Shown piece after piece: positions 8,923 to 17,716 of a stretch of DNA of 51,193 nucleotides. The notes below the pieces were generated by a model. It saw nothing but the letters and a program-made list of their open reading frames with translations. It was not told where the DNA came from and did no database searches. The DNA is taken from assembly GCA_021739645.1 (NCBI GenBank), contig JAIPBL010000045.1:1-51193 (forward strand), written 5' to 3'. Source of the DNA: Saprospiraceae bacterium (GTDB lineage Bacteria; Bacteroidota; Bacteroidia; Chitinophagales; Saprospiraceae). Position numbers and translations under genes: made by a program. Each line of letters opens with the position of its first letter. Position 1 is the stretch's first letter.

Positions 8923-8950
8923 AACGGCTCCTGTTCTTTTAAGAGCCGTT
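8923..8950. terminator. Candidate bidirectional terminator between convergent genes
   Basis: AACGGCTC (8923-8930) pairs with GAGCCGTT (8943-8950) around a 12-nt loop containing a T-run. It lies between the convergent nuclease gene and NAD kinase. The T-tract after the stem is weak. Confidence 0.5.
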
Positions 8951-8989
8951 AACTTTTCATATTTGCCCCCTGTCGAACTGCCACCTGAA

Positions 8990-9874
8990 TCAGTGATTCC
9001 TCAAATCCACCCCCCAGTTCAACTTCTTCCGCATCGTATCCAAAAAGCTATCGTCCAGCAACTGCACCACCTTCACCGGGAAGTCGCCACGGCGCACGGC
9101 GATTTTGTTGTCGGAAGTAATGATTTCATGGCGGGAGTCGAGGGTGCAGAGGAAATTATCGGTGCGGCCCTCCACCTCGAAGGAGATGGTGGCCGAATCG
9201 GCGATGACGAGTGGGCGCACGTTCAGGTTGTGCGGTGCGACGGGCGTCAGCACGAAGTTGTTGGAGTCAGGGAAGACTATCGGGCCGCCGCAACTGAGCG
9301 AGTAGCCGGTGCTGCCCGTCGGGGTGGCCACCACGAGGCCATCGGCCCAGTAGGTGTTCAAGTAAGCGCCGTTCACGAAGGCATGAACGGTAATCATCGA
9401 GGAAGTGTCCCGTTTCAGGATGGTGAAGTCGTTGAGGGCAAAAGGCATGTCGTCAAACAACGGCGGGTCGCTCTCCAAGTGCAAGGTGCTGCGCTCGCCC
9501 ACCGTATATTCGCCTTTCGCCAACATACCAATGGCCGCTGCGACTTGGTCCTTGCCCACCGTGGCCAAAAATCCCAACCGCCCGAGGTTGATGCCAAGAA
9601 TGGGCACCCCCAAGCCTCGAATCAAGGTGGCCGCTGCGAGTATGGTGCCATCACCACCCAGCGTGATGACGAAATCGAAAGGGCGCACTTTGAAATCCGA
9701 ATGCCCGTCAAAGCTGCCGATGCTGGCTTTGAACGTGATTTTGCCCTGCAATTCCTGCAAGTACGGTGTGTTGACGAATGCAGCGATACCATTTGCCGCC
9801 AGTGCATCGAAAAGATGTTGAACGAACGGTAAATCGCCTTCCTTTAAGTATTGACTGTAAACTACAACCTGCAT
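8990..9874 (-). CDS. nadK: NAD kinase
   Basis: 294 aa from the ATG at 9874; a TTG two codons upstream is also possible but the ATG gives the usual MxVVVYSQ-type start. The enzyme phosphorylates NAD to NADP in the cytosol. The GGDGT motif (VITLGGDGTILAAA) with the catalytic Asp, the ALNDFTI motif and the glycine-rich DGLVVATPTGSTGYSLSCGG segment are all present. Length is normal. The region between its start and the next gene upstream on the same strand is filled by a large inverted repeat at 9891-10003, so separate transcription is possible. Confidence 0.95.
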   Translation of the reverse strand: MQVVVYSQYLKEGDLPFVQHLFDALAANGIAAFVNTPYLQELQGKITFKASIGSFDGHSDFKVRPFDFVITLGGDGTILAAATLIRGLGVPILGINLGRLGFLATVGKDQVAAAIGMLAKGEYTVGERSTLHLESDPPLFDDMPFALNDFTILKRDTSSMITVHAFVNGAYLNTYWADGLVVATPTGSTGYSLSCGGPIVFPDSNNFVLTPVAPHNLNVRPLVIADSATISFEVEGRTDNFLCTLDSRHEIITSDNKIAVRRGDFPVKVVQLLDDSFLDTMRKKLNWGVDLRNH

Positions 9875-9890
9875 CAGCAATGATATTGGG

Positions 9891-10003
9891 CGCGAGGAGG
9901 ATGGAACACAGATTAAATTGATTTAATGGATTTGAACTGATTTCCTTATAAAATTTGTGTGAATCAGTTTAATCAGTAAAATCTGTGTCCCATCCTCCTC
10001 GCG
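9891..10003. repeat. Large imperfect inverted repeat filling an intergenic gap
   Basis: The left arm begins CGCGAGGAGGATGGAACACA at 9891; the right arm ends with TCCCATCCTCCTCGCG at 10003, directly against the stop codon of the outer-membrane protein gene (10004). Arms of about 34 nt match with a few mismatches; inner sequence has further ATTGATTT / AATCAGTTT complementarity. The style resembles the repeat at 30045-30108. Confidence 0.75.
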
Positions 10004-11512
10004 TCAGAAACTAAACGTCCAGTGTAGATAAAATCCGTACTCCCCCAACCTGTTCCTACTCACCTCAAAGTTAAAAACCTTATCGTAATACAGCACCAAA
10101 TCCAGACCGAGGGTCGTGCCCCAGAGCAGGTCGTTGGCGAGGGGGTTGCCTTCGCTGTAAAATGGATTGTGGGCATAGCCCAGTTCATTGTGCAGCACAA
10201 GGAACAACTTCAGCGGCATTTCCCGAAACGATTCTAATTTCATGTACGGGCCAAGGTTGAATTTCCGGTCGAAAAGTCGGTAGCGCAACAGCGATTTGTT
10301 GTAGGCAAAATCGAGTCCGTCCACCACATAGTATTCGTAGCCACGTATAAAATCGGGTTCGTAACCGAGCGCCTGGCTACCGTAGTAAGGTTGTTTGTTG
10401 CGGAGCAAACCCAGCTTGCCTTTCACCACGAAGCCGGTGCTCCATTTTTTACCGAAGGAAAAAAACTGCTGGTAGCCAGCCTGCACATCCAACGCATCCA
10501 TGCCTTCATGGATGAGCAGCCCGTGTCTGGCAGCGCCTGCTTCAAGTCGAAACCCGTGCATCGGGTACGGTCGGATGTCCCGTTTGTCCAGCACCATTTG
10601 ATAGGAGGCAGCGAGGTATCGCTGTTCTTTATTTCCAAGAAAATAATCAGGATTCAGCTCCGTCCTCACCGATTCATCAATCAAGTTTTCGTGGAAAGTC
10701 AGGTTGAAATGGTGCGTAATATCCAGGCGACGGCGATACTGGGCACCAACGCCGAGCCGGAAACGGCGCAGCAGCGGGTGGTCGCTGTTGCGGGAAAAAA
10801 CAAGCTCGTCGCCCGCCGTCGTGTAGCCGATTTCCTTCTCACGGGTGTGCAGGAAATTGACGTTCAGCCCCAGCGTCTTGTTTTCATTGATAAACGGCAG
10901 GGTGTAAATCAACTCGTATTTTTTGGTAAAACCCTGCTGGATGACGGCTTTCAACTGGTCACGCCGCCCGGTGAGGTTGGTGTGGTAAAAACGGACGCCG
11001 TAGTTCAGGCGGCGGAGCGAGTGGTCGTAGGTGTCCCACCAGACGTTGAAGTTCCGGTCGGCCATTTCGAGGATGGGGAAGGGGAACACGTACCAGCCCT
11101 CTTGCACCGTGATGAGGAGCCCCACCTCGTTCGTGGCGCCGACCCATTCCTTGAAGTTGAATTTTGCGGTGGTAAAAAGCCCAGTGTTGAGCACTTTCAG
11201 CTCGTTCTGCACCAGCCGCTCGGTAAGCGAGGCCAACGAAATCGTGTCGTTTACCCCAAAATCCAGTTCCCGAAGTATGATGTCGGTCTTGGTGCGGTGG
11301 TTGCCTTCGACGTAGATGTTGCGGATGGTAACGGAGGTGAGCGGGTGAGCGGGTGTCCCGATAGCTATCGGGATGAGAGCGTGAGCGGGGGTATCTGCTG
11401 CATTGGGCTGGGCATTTAAAGTTGTGGAAACGGCAAATACAGCAAGGCAAAAAAGGCTTTTGCGGAGCAAAAAAAACAGGTGCGATGATATTGGTCTTAG
11501 GCTACGATTCAT
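10004..11512 (-). CDS. Omp85/BamA-TamA-like outer-membrane protein with POTRA-like domain
   Basis: 502 aa with a signal peptide (FCLAVFAVSTTLNAQ, residues 21-35). Residues about 60-150 resemble a POTRA domain (VTIRNIYVEGNHRTKTDIILREL). The remainder is alternating beta-strand sequence ending in HWTFSF, a typical outer-membrane beta-barrel C-terminus. It is shorter than BamA and has one clear POTRA, so it is better called a surface-antigen (D15)-like family member than BamA. Residues about 41-60 (TPAHALIPIAIGTPAHP) are encoded by a palindromic low-complexity repeat between signal peptide and POTRA. TACCTTCG at 11519-11526 on the coding strand is only 6 nt from the ATG. Confidence 0.8.
   Translation of the reverse strand: MNRSLRPISSHLFFLLRKSLFCLAVFAVSTTLNAQPNAADTPAHALIPIAIGTPAHPLTSVTIRNIYVEGNHRTKTDIILRELDFGVNDTISLASLTERLVQNELKVLNTGLFTTAKFNFKEWVGATNEVGLLITVQEGWYVFPFPILEMADRNFNVWWDTYDHSLRRLNYGVRFYHTNLTGRRDQLKAVIQQGFTKKYELIYTLPFINENKTLGLNVNFLHTREKEIGYTTAGDELVFSRNSDHPLLRRFRLGVGAQYRRRLDITHHFNLTFHENLIDESVRTELNPDYFLGNKEQRYLAASYQMVLDKRDIRPYPMHGFRLEAGAARHGLLIHEGMDALDVQAGYQQFFSFGKKWSTGFVVKGKLGLLRNKQPYYGSQALGYEPDFIRGYEYYVVDGLDFAYNKSLLRYRLFDRKFNLGPYMKLESFREMPLKLFLVLHNELGYAHNPFYSEGNPLANDLLWGTTLGLDLVLYYDKVFNFEVSRNRLGEYGFYLHWTFSF
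11336..11390. repeat. Intragenic palindromic repeat in the Omp85-like gene
   Basis: GTGAGCG-type units flank a perfect 16-bp palindrome CCCGATAGCTATCGGG at 11357-11372. The block is translated in frame into the linker between signal peptide and POTRA domain. Confidence 0.65.
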
Positions 11513-11630
11513 CGGTGGCGAAGGTACGATGTTGAACGCATTTGAAACGATTAGGCATATTAGGCGTTTAGGTATTTTTCAATCACACTACATTTGATGC
11601 TGAGCAGCCCTGTCGTTTTAGCAGTATTTT

Positions 11631-11662
11631 ACTGCCAACTGCCAACTGCCGAACTGCCAACT
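11631..11662. repeat. Tandem 7-bp repeat abutting the lpxK start
   Basis: Units of ACTGCCA (ACTGCCA ACTGCCA ACTGCCG A ACTGCCA) end one base before the ATG at 11664. A near-identical block lies upstream of the S24-type regulator at 28149-28180. Confidence 0.8.
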
Positions 11663-11663
11663 C

Positions 11664-12731
11664 ATGATTCAAGACCCACTCATACGTATCCTGCTACTGC
11701 CTTTCTCGCTTTTGTACGGGTTAGGGATTAGCATTCGTGATTTTTTGTACCGACAGAAAGTGCTCATCAGCGTAAAATTTGACCTGCCCGTCATCTCCGT
11801 GGGCAACCTGACCGTGGGCGGGGCGGGCAAAACGCCGCACATCGAGCACCTCATCAGGCTGCTGCGGCCCTACCTGAACGTGGCGACCCTCAGCAGGGGC
11901 TATCGCCGAAAAACGCAGGGCCACCAAATCGTGGAGTACTGGAGCAAAGCAGACCAGGTAGGTGACGAGCCGCTGATGTTCAAACGAAAGTACCCTGACG
12001 TGTTTGCCACGGTGAACGAAAACCGGGCGCTCGGCATCCCTGACTTGATTGGGCAAGCGCCCGAAACGCAGGTGGTGCTTCTCGATGATGCCTTCCAACA
12101 CCGGGGCGTTTCGCCGGGGCTGAACATCTTGCTGACGGAGTTCCGACGGCCATTTACCCGGGACTGGCTGTTGCCCAGCGGTCGCCTTCGGGAGTGGAAA
12201 AGTGCCTACCGCCGTGCCGATGTCATCGTGGTGACGAAGTGCCCCGACGACCTCCACGACGACGAACGGGCAAAAATGTTGGCTGAAATAAAGCCCTTTC
12301 CGCACCAGCAGGTTTTCTTTTCCAGCTATCGGTATTTGAAGCCCTACTATGTGCTCAACCCGAAATTCACCATTGATTTACAGGAAGATATGTCGGTGCT
12401 CATGGTCTGCGCCATCGCCAATTCAGATTACCTGCGGGACTGGCTGGAAACCAAGGTCGGCACCGTGCGGGTGAAGGAGTACGAAGACCACCACTATTTC
12501 ACCGAAGATGACTTAACGGACATTGAAAAACAGTTTGCCGATTTGAAAGGCAGTAAAAAAATCATCCTCACCACCGAAAAAGATGCCATGCGTTTGGAAC
12601 TGCTCCGTGAGCGATTGTTGGAAAATAAGCTGCCGTTCATGGTGCTGCCCGTGGAGGTAGCGTTCCATGGCCAGGATGGGCAGGGGTTTGACAAGTTGGT
12701 GAAGGAGTTTATGCTCAATTTCAAAGTCTGA
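11664..12731 (+). CDS. lpxK: Tetraacyldisaccharide 4'-kinase (lipid A biosynthesis)
   Basis: 355 aa. Phosphorylates the 4' position of the lipid A disaccharide precursor at the inner membrane. The signature PVISVGNLTVGGAGKTPHIE (about 45-64) contains the P-loop, and the N-terminal hydrophobic segment (LIRILLLPFSLLYGLGISIRD) is the usual membrane anchor. The DDAFQHR motif (VVLLDDAFQHRGV) is present. Length fits the family. Finding this enzyme shows that the organism makes lipid A and is Gram-negative. The start is fixed by the family N-terminus and follows a repeat. Confidence 0.95.
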   Translation: MIQDPLIRILLLPFSLLYGLGISIRDFLYRQKVLISVKFDLPVISVGNLTVGGAGKTPHIEHLIRLLRPYLNVATLSRGYRRKTQGHQIVEYWSKADQVGDEPLMFKRKYPDVFATVNENRALGIPDLIGQAPETQVVLLDDAFQHRGVSPGLNILLTEFRRPFTRDWLLPSGRLREWKSAYRRADVIVVTKCPDDLHDDERAKMLAEIKPFPHQQVFFSSYRYLKPYYVLNPKFTIDLQEDMSVLMVCAIANSDYLRDWLETKVGTVRVKEYEDHHYFTEDDLTDIEKQFADLKGSKKIILTTEKDAMRLELLRERLLENKLPFMVLPVEVAFHGQDGQGFDKLVKEFMLNFKV

Positions 12732-12736
12732 TTTAA

Positions 12737-12919
12737 TTGAAAATGGATAATTGATAATTGATAATTGATAATTGATAATTATGCTAACCACTCTGTTTCT
12801 TTTTTGAATCAAATTTATCCAGCCCACCGTTTCAGCCGACAACCCTGTTAACTTTGCGCCAAAATTGAAATTTGGGCAACGCCTTAATTATCAATTTTTC
12901 ATTTTCAATTTTCAATTCC
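12737..12919. repeat. Split 7-bp repeat hairpin flanking a promoter
   Basis: The left block (12737-12780) is tandem TTGATAA; the right block (12884-12919) is its degenerate reverse complement (TTAATTATCAATTTTTC...). The about 100 nt between them hold the -7 element of the next gene. Confidence 0.75.
12849..12856 (+). promoter_or_regulatory. -7 promoter element TAACTTTG
   Basis: Matches TAnnTTTG 67 nt before the ATG at 12924. It lies between the arms of a 7-bp repeat hairpin, so the right arm would be in the 5' leader. Confidence 0.55.
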
Positions 12920-12923
12920 AACC

Positions 12924-14279
12924 ATGTATTACCAAAATATTCTCGAAACCATCGGCCACACCCCACTCGTCAAACTAAACAAAGTCGTAGCGGAAGTGCC
13001 AGCACTCGTGCTCGGCAAAATCGAAACCTTCAATCCCGGCCACAGCATCAAGGACCGCATGGCAGTGAAAATGCTCGAAGTGGCAGAGGCTGAGGGCAAA
13101 ATCAAGCCCGGCGGCACCATTATCGAGTGTACGAGCGGCAACACGGGCATGGGCCTCGCCATCGCTGCCTGCGTGAAGGGCTACCGTTGCATTTTCACGA
13201 CCAGCGACAAACAATCCAAAGAAAAATTCGACTTGCTGCGGGCGATGGGCGCCGAGGTCATCGTCTGCCCAACCAACGTAGAAGCCACCGACCCCCGCAG
13301 CTACTACTCCGTGGCCGAGCGCCTGAGCAAAGAAATCCCCAATAGCTACTGGTTTAACCAGTACGATAACCTCGCCAACCGGGAGGCGCATTACGAAAGC
13401 ACAGGGCCTGAGATTTGGGAACAAACCGAGGGCAAAGTGACGCACATCGTCGTGGGCGCTGGTACCGGCGGAACCATCACGGGCGTGGGGCGGTATTTGA
13501 AGGAAAAAAATCCGAAGATCCAGATTTGGGGCATCGACACGTATGGTTCGACCATAAAAGCCTACCACGAGACCGGCAAGATTGACGAAAAGGAAATCTA
13601 TTCCTACATCACGGAGGGCATTGGCGAGGACATCATCCCGGAAAATTATGACTTCAGCGTGATTGACCATTTTGAAAAAGTGACGGACAAAGACGGCGCC
13701 GTGATGGCTCGGCGCATCGCCAAAGAAGAAGGCATCCTGCTCGGCTACTCCGCAGGCAGCGCCATTGCTGGGCTTTTGCAAATGAAAGACAGGCTCACGA
13801 AAGACGACGTGGTGGTAGTCATCTTCCACGACCACGGCAGCCGCTACGTCGGAAAACTCTTCAACGACGACTGGATGCGGGAACGTGGCTTCCTCGACAC
13901 TGAGCTGAAAATCAAGGATTTGCTGGCGCAAAAACAGAGCAAGCACTTCCTCACCGTCAGCCCGACGGACAATGTGCGCCATGCTTTCAACCTGATGAAA
14001 GAAAACGACATCTCGCAACTTCCCGTCATGCAGGACGGCAAGATGGTGGGTGGCGTGACGGAGACCGAAGTGCTGAAATACCTCCTCGACAACCCCCTGC
14101 TCCACGCCGAAAAACCGGTGACGAGTGTGATGGGAATGCCGTTCCCCATCGTCGAGGATGACATGCCGTTCCGGCAGTTGGGCAAATATTTGACGAAGGA
14201 AATGCAGGCGGTGGTGGTGCGAGACCGGGCGGGGAGCTTTCACATGCTGACACAGTATGATGTGATTCAGGCGGTTTGA
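12924..14279 (+). CDS. PLP-dependent cystathionine beta-synthase / cysteine synthase with CBS pair
   Basis: 451 aa. Residues 1 to about 320 form a fold-type II PLP enzyme: Schiff-base Lys43 in NPGHSIKDRMA, the SGNTGMGLAIAA loop, the phosphate-binding GAGTGGTITGVG and SAGSAIAGL. Residues about 335-451 form two CBS domains (HFLTVSPTDNVRHAFNLM and PVTSVMGMPFPIVEDDMPF), normally a nucleotide- or SAM-sensing module. The architecture matches cystathionine beta-synthase of the transsulfuration route; O-acetylserine sulfhydrylase activity is an alternative that sequence alone does not exclude. Confidence 0.9.
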   Translation: MYYQNILETIGHTPLVKLNKVVAEVPALVLGKIETFNPGHSIKDRMAVKMLEVAEAEGKIKPGGTIIECTSGNTGMGLAIAACVKGYRCIFTTSDKQSKEKFDLLRAMGAEVIVCPTNVEATDPRSYYSVAERLSKEIPNSYWFNQYDNLANREAHYESTGPEIWEQTEGKVTHIVVGAGTGGTITGVGRYLKEKNPKIQIWGIDTYGSTIKAYHETGKIDEKEIYSYITEGIGEDIIPENYDFSVIDHFEKVTDKDGAVMARRIAKEEGILLGYSAGSAIAGLLQMKDRLTKDDVVVVIFHDHGSRYVGKLFNDDWMRERGFLDTELKIKDLLAQKQSKHFLTVSPTDNVRHAFNLMKENDISQLPVMQDGKMVGGVTETEVLKYLLDNPLLHAEKPVTSVMGMPFPIVEDDMPFRQLGKYLTKEMQAVVVRDRAGSFHMLTQYDVIQAV

Positions 14280-14281
14280 TG

Positions 14282-14713
14282 TCAATCTTTAGGTGGGTGG
14301 CGATTTACTTCGATGAGTTCTTTTCTCATGCGTATCAATGCTGGGCGGTTGAGTTGTAAAGCATGTACTGTTGCTCTTCCCGTGGGTGTCAGTCCTAAAA
14401 TTTTGGTAAATGAAATTGCATCCCAAATGAAATGGTCATTCCAATTTTGGTTTCTTGGGTCAAACAATTTAGCCTCTTGTTGAGTAAATGGGTCAACTGC
14501 GGTAGTCTTATCGTGTTTGCACCGATTGCAGCCAAAACAAGCATAGGCAAGATTTTCTGGTGATTCTGTCCCTTCCTTGGAAGGAGGAATGATATGGTCA
14601 ATTGTAAAGGGATGCGGCGAAAACTGAACCATGGCCTTGCAATATTCGCATTTGCCATTGGCTCGTGCCTCGACCAAATCTCGGGTTCCTGAAGGGATTT
14701 TAGGCTTTCCCAT
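14282..14713 (-). CDS. HNH endonuclease
   Basis: 143 aa. The HNH fold is seen as KCEYCK, then FTIDHIIPPSKEGTESPENL, then CFGCNRCKHDK: two zinc-binding CxxC pairs with the catalytic DH and the Asn in between. Its start overlaps the end of the upstream partner gene by 14 nt (14700-14713), so the two are translationally coupled. The C-terminus IRMRKELIEVNRHPPKD is charged. It could be a stand-alone nuclease toxin, a homing-type remnant or a defence effector; the sequence does not decide. It is convergent with the CBS-domain gene with only 2 nt between stops. Confidence 0.85.
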   Translation of the reverse strand: MGKPKIPSGTRDLVEARANGKCEYCKAMVQFSPHPFTIDHIIPPSKEGTESPENLAYACFGCNRCKHDKTTAVDPFTQQEAKLFDPRNQNWNDHFIWDAISFTKILGLTPTGRATVHALQLNRPALIRMRKELIEVNRHPPKD

Positions 14714-15083
14714 TGGTCATGCCCAATTCGGCTATTATTTTATCAATAGAAACATTACGAAGCAAAGCCAGTTTTTTTATCCAACGCAATCGCTGAACGG
14801 TAAAATGCTCATATTCTTCGGTTAAAGCCGTAAGTGCTTCCATTTCTTTTTCGTCAATGCCTGACGATTCCATCTTATCATCCAACACCTGCATTTTGGT
14901 CCATTTCTCTACAGGGAAGCCATTATTGATTTTTTCGAGGAGTGCCGATTCCTTCGTTTGCTTGCCAGCAACTTGCTTTTTGGAGCGAAGCAAACTTACT
15001 TGTTTGACGAACTTCTCGTAATCCTGAAACTCAAGATTTACCGCTTCATTTACCAAGTCACTGAATGAAAGTCGAAGGCTCAT
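14700..15083 (-). CDS. Small helical protein coupled to HNH endonuclease
   Basis: 127 aa, strongly charged and predicted helical (SFSDLVNEAVNLEFQDYEKFVKQVSLLRSKKQ). I do not recognise a named family. The 14-nt overlap with the HNH gene and the shared promoter suggest a functional pair such as antitoxin/toxin or specificity/nuclease; this is inference. A -7 element lies at 15102-15109. Confidence 0.65.
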   Translation of the reverse strand: MSLRLSFSDLVNEAVNLEFQDYEKFVKQVSLLRSKKQVAGKQTKESALLEKINNGFPVEKWTKMQVLDDKMESSGIDEKEMEALTALTEEYEHFTVQRLRWIKKLALLRNVSIDKIIAELGMTNGKA

Positions 15084-15101
15084 ATTCTTTAGATTTTACT
15101 G

Positions 15102-15109
15102 CAAAAATA
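15102..15109 (-). promoter_or_regulatory. -7 promoter element TATTTTTG (minus strand)
   Basis: Reverse complement of CAAAAATA; matches TAnnTTTG 18 nt before the ATG of the 127-aa gene. Confidence 0.55.
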
Positions 15110-15329
15110 ACAAAAAAAAGGTCGCTTCCCATTGTCCTCCCAATTTTAGAACTGCTGTTTTCAAAACTCGAAACTTCTCATAGGTGAAGAAAATATGATT
15201 TTCAAGGGTGGATTCTAACCCAGCTGTTTGGTACTTTTGAGGGTTATTACGCTGTAAAACACTATTTTTTGCCTTTTGGAGGGAAAACCATTGGGCAAGA
15301 AAACGACTCAAAAAAAATTAGACAGCGCT

Positions 15330-17516
15330 ATGAAGAAACTTCACCTCCCAATGCTTGCAGGGGCTATTTGCCTTGCATTCAGCGCATTTGCACAAGACTC
15401 GCTTCAGCTTGTCAACCTCGAAGAAATTGTCATCTCCGGCAACAAAATCATCGAGCGAAAAAGCGACATCCCTCATCAAATTGACCTCGTCCTGCAATCT
15501 CAAATCAGCAAAATAAGTCCGCTCACCACTGCCGATGCACTCTCCAACAGTGGAGCAGTTTACGTGCAAAAATCACAACAGGGCGGCGGAAGCCCAGTGC
15601 TGAGGGGCTTTGAGGCCAACCGCATCCTGTTGGTAGTGGACGGGGTGCGAATGAACAACGCCATCTTTCGGGCTGGTCACCTCCAGAACAGCATCTCCAC
15701 CGACCCGAACGTGATGGAACGCATCGAAGTGCTGCAAGGTGCTGGCTCAGTGATTTATGGAACGGATGCCATTGGGGGTGTCATCAGTTTTTTCACCAAA
15801 CGGCCAAGCCTCAGCGACAGCCTGAAATTACGAGGAAAAACAAACGGATTTGTGCGCTATTCCTCTGTGAATCAAGGTAAAACCGTACATGCCAACGTTA
15901 ATTTGGGCAGTAAAAAATGGGCCTCTCTGACCGCTGTGACAGCCAGCGAATTTGGCGATTTGCGAAGCGGAAAAAAGGACATGATGGACTACCCCAACTT
16001 TGGCGATGCCAATTTTTATGTAAAAAGGATAAACGGCCGGGACAGCATGGTGACCAACGACGACCCAGAAGTTCAGCGTTTCAGCGGGTACAAACAGTTG
16101 GATGTTTTGCAAAAAATCTTGTACAGCCCGGGCAACGGCGTTGAGCATTTGCTCAATTTCCAGCTCTCCACTACCACTGACGTGCCTCGCTACGACCGCC
16201 TCTCCATCCTCTCAAACGGCAAGCCCAGATTTGCTGAATGGTATTACGGCCCACAAAATCGGCAGTTTTTGAGCTATGAATTGAAGAAGGAAACCAAGAA
16301 ATGGTGGGCGGACGACCTACGCTTTACGCCCGCTGTACAGTTCATTGGGGAGAGCCGCCACGACCGGGGCTTCGGAAAGATAGAACGGAACAACTACCAC
16401 GAAAGCCTGACGATTTACTCCGCAAATATTGACCTGTACAAACAGGTCAGCGGCCACGAAATCCGCTACGGAGCAGAAGTGGTGCAGAACACGCTGGAAA
16501 GTGCCGCTCACGCCGACAATCTCGAATCTGCACAGCAAAAAACCATCGCCAGCCGCTACCCTGATGGTACTTATGCCACGGCTGGGCTTTACTTTTCGCA
16601 CCGATGGGAACTGCTGGACAGCAAGCTGATACTCTCGGATGGCATCCGGTTTAGTTCCGTCACGATTGACGCCCGTTTTGACCCGAGTTTTTACGATACC
16701 GACATGGCCCATGTCCGTCAGCAAACGCAATCGCAAAATTTACACCTCGGTGTAGTTGGCAACCTGTCTGGCGGCCTACGACTGAATGCGCTGCTCTCCA
16801 CTGGCTTCCGCAATCCCAACATTGATGATTTGGGAAAAACCTTCGAGACCAACGGCGGCGACCTGATGGTGGCCAATGCTGACCTGCGCCCGGAACAGGT
16901 TTTTTATCGGGAAATCGGCATGACGCAAACCATCGGCTCCTACGGCTTCCTGCATATCAATGCTTATTTCAGCACCTTGACCGATGCCATTGTACCACGC
17001 CCCTACCTCATCAGTGGGCAGGACAGTGTGGACTTCATGGGCGCCCGCTACCGCACCTTGGCCAATGTGAACGTGGGCAAGGCCAAGGTTTGGGGCATTG
17101 CCGCCAATGGCAAATTTCAGGTAGCGCCTAACTGGATTTTGCGAGGCAACATCACCTACACCCAAGGCCGTGACCTGACCAATAAAGTACCGCTTGACCA
17201 TATCCCACCTTTGTACGGCAACACCAGCTTGCAGTACGAAAATGCAAAGTTTTTTGCGCAAGCCGATTTCCTTTTCAACGGCATGAAAAAACTGGCCGAC
17301 TACTCCCCTTCTGGTGAAGACAACCAACAGTACGCCACACCTGATGGCACCCCAGCTTGGCAGACTTGGAACCTTCGAATTGGAAGGCAACTGACCAAGT
17401 TGCTGCGCCTGCAAATCGGTGTTGAAAACATCGCCGACTTGAATTACCGCAGTTTTGCAAGCGGGATAAATGCGCCCGGGCGAAACGTGGTAGTGAGCTT
17501 GCATTGGGGGATTTGA
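15330..17516 (+). CDS. TonB-dependent outer-membrane receptor (haem/siderophore type)
   Basis: 728 aa from the ATG at 15330, which begins a signal peptide MKKLHLPMLAGAICLAFSAFA; an upstream in-frame GTG/TTG-type extension is rejected. After the signal a plug domain is seen: NLEEIVISGNKIIERKSDIP, PVLRGFEANRILLVVDGVRMN, IEVLQGAGSVIYGTDAIGGV. A 22-strand-type barrel fills the rest. The C-terminus VVVSLHWGI lacks the usual terminal Phe. The plug and barrel style are close to haemin/haemoglobin receptors and catecholate receptors; the ligand is not certain. A near-consensus -7 (TATTTTTTG) lies at about 15263-15271. Confidence 0.9.
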   Translation: MKKLHLPMLAGAICLAFSAFAQDSLQLVNLEEIVISGNKIIERKSDIPHQIDLVLQSQISKISPLTTADALSNSGAVYVQKSQQGGGSPVLRGFEANRILLVVDGVRMNNAIFRAGHLQNSISTDPNVMERIEVLQGAGSVIYGTDAIGGVISFFTKRPSLSDSLKLRGKTNGFVRYSSVNQGKTVHANVNLGSKKWASLTAVTASEFGDLRSGKKDMMDYPNFGDANFYVKRINGRDSMVTNDDPEVQRFSGYKQLDVLQKILYSPGNGVEHLLNFQLSTTTDVPRYDRLSILSNGKPRFAEWYYGPQNRQFLSYELKKETKKWWADDLRFTPAVQFIGESRHDRGFGKIERNNYHESLTIYSANIDLYKQVSGHEIRYGAEVVQNTLESAAHADNLESAQQKTIASRYPDGTYATAGLYFSHRWELLDSKLILSDGIRFSSVTIDARFDPSFYDTDMAHVRQQTQSQNLHLGVVGNLSGGLRLNALLSTGFRNPNIDDLGKTFETNGGDLMVANADLRPEQVFYREIGMTQTIGSYGFLHINAYFSTLTDAIVPRPYLISGQDSVDFMGARYRTLANVNVGKAKVWGIAANGKFQVAPNWILRGNITYTQGRDLTNKVPLDHIPPLYGNTSLQYENAKFFAQADFLFNGMKKLADYSPSGEDNQQYATPDGTPAWQTWNLRIGRQLTKLLRLQIGVENIADLNYRSFASGINAPGRNVVVSLHWGI

Positions 17517-17640
17517 GCAGCATCCGCAACTAATTTTAGCCGAGCCACCTGAACATGCCTGCAAACAGCGGTTGTTTTGTCACCCGTTTGCCAATCTTGC
17601 TTTTGCCAAAGGTGAAATCCTTGAACCCTTTGAAAAAAAC

Positions 17641-17648
17641 TATCTTTG
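17641..17648 (+). promoter_or_regulatory. -7 promoter element TATCTTTG
   Basis: Matches TAnnTTTG 68 nt before the ATG at 17717 and supports that start rather than the longer open frame beginning at 17555. Confidence 0.6.
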
Positions 17649-17716
17649 CCACCCTTCAATTGACACCTATCTCTAAACAAGACCTTCATTTTATTTCACA
17701 AACTAAGCATCCTGTT

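Noticed and set aside
10391-11419. Long plus-strand open frame over the Omp85-like gene
   Set aside because: Shadow of the minus-strand gene; the minus frame has a signal peptide, POTRA and barrel end.
12975-14285. Long minus-strand open frame over the CBS-domain gene
   Set aside because: The plus frame carries all PLP and CBS motifs; the minus frame is His/Val-rich shadow.
15096-15311. Minus-strand frame upstream of the 127-aa gene
   Set aside because: It overlaps the promoter and the opposite gene's leader, with no motif.
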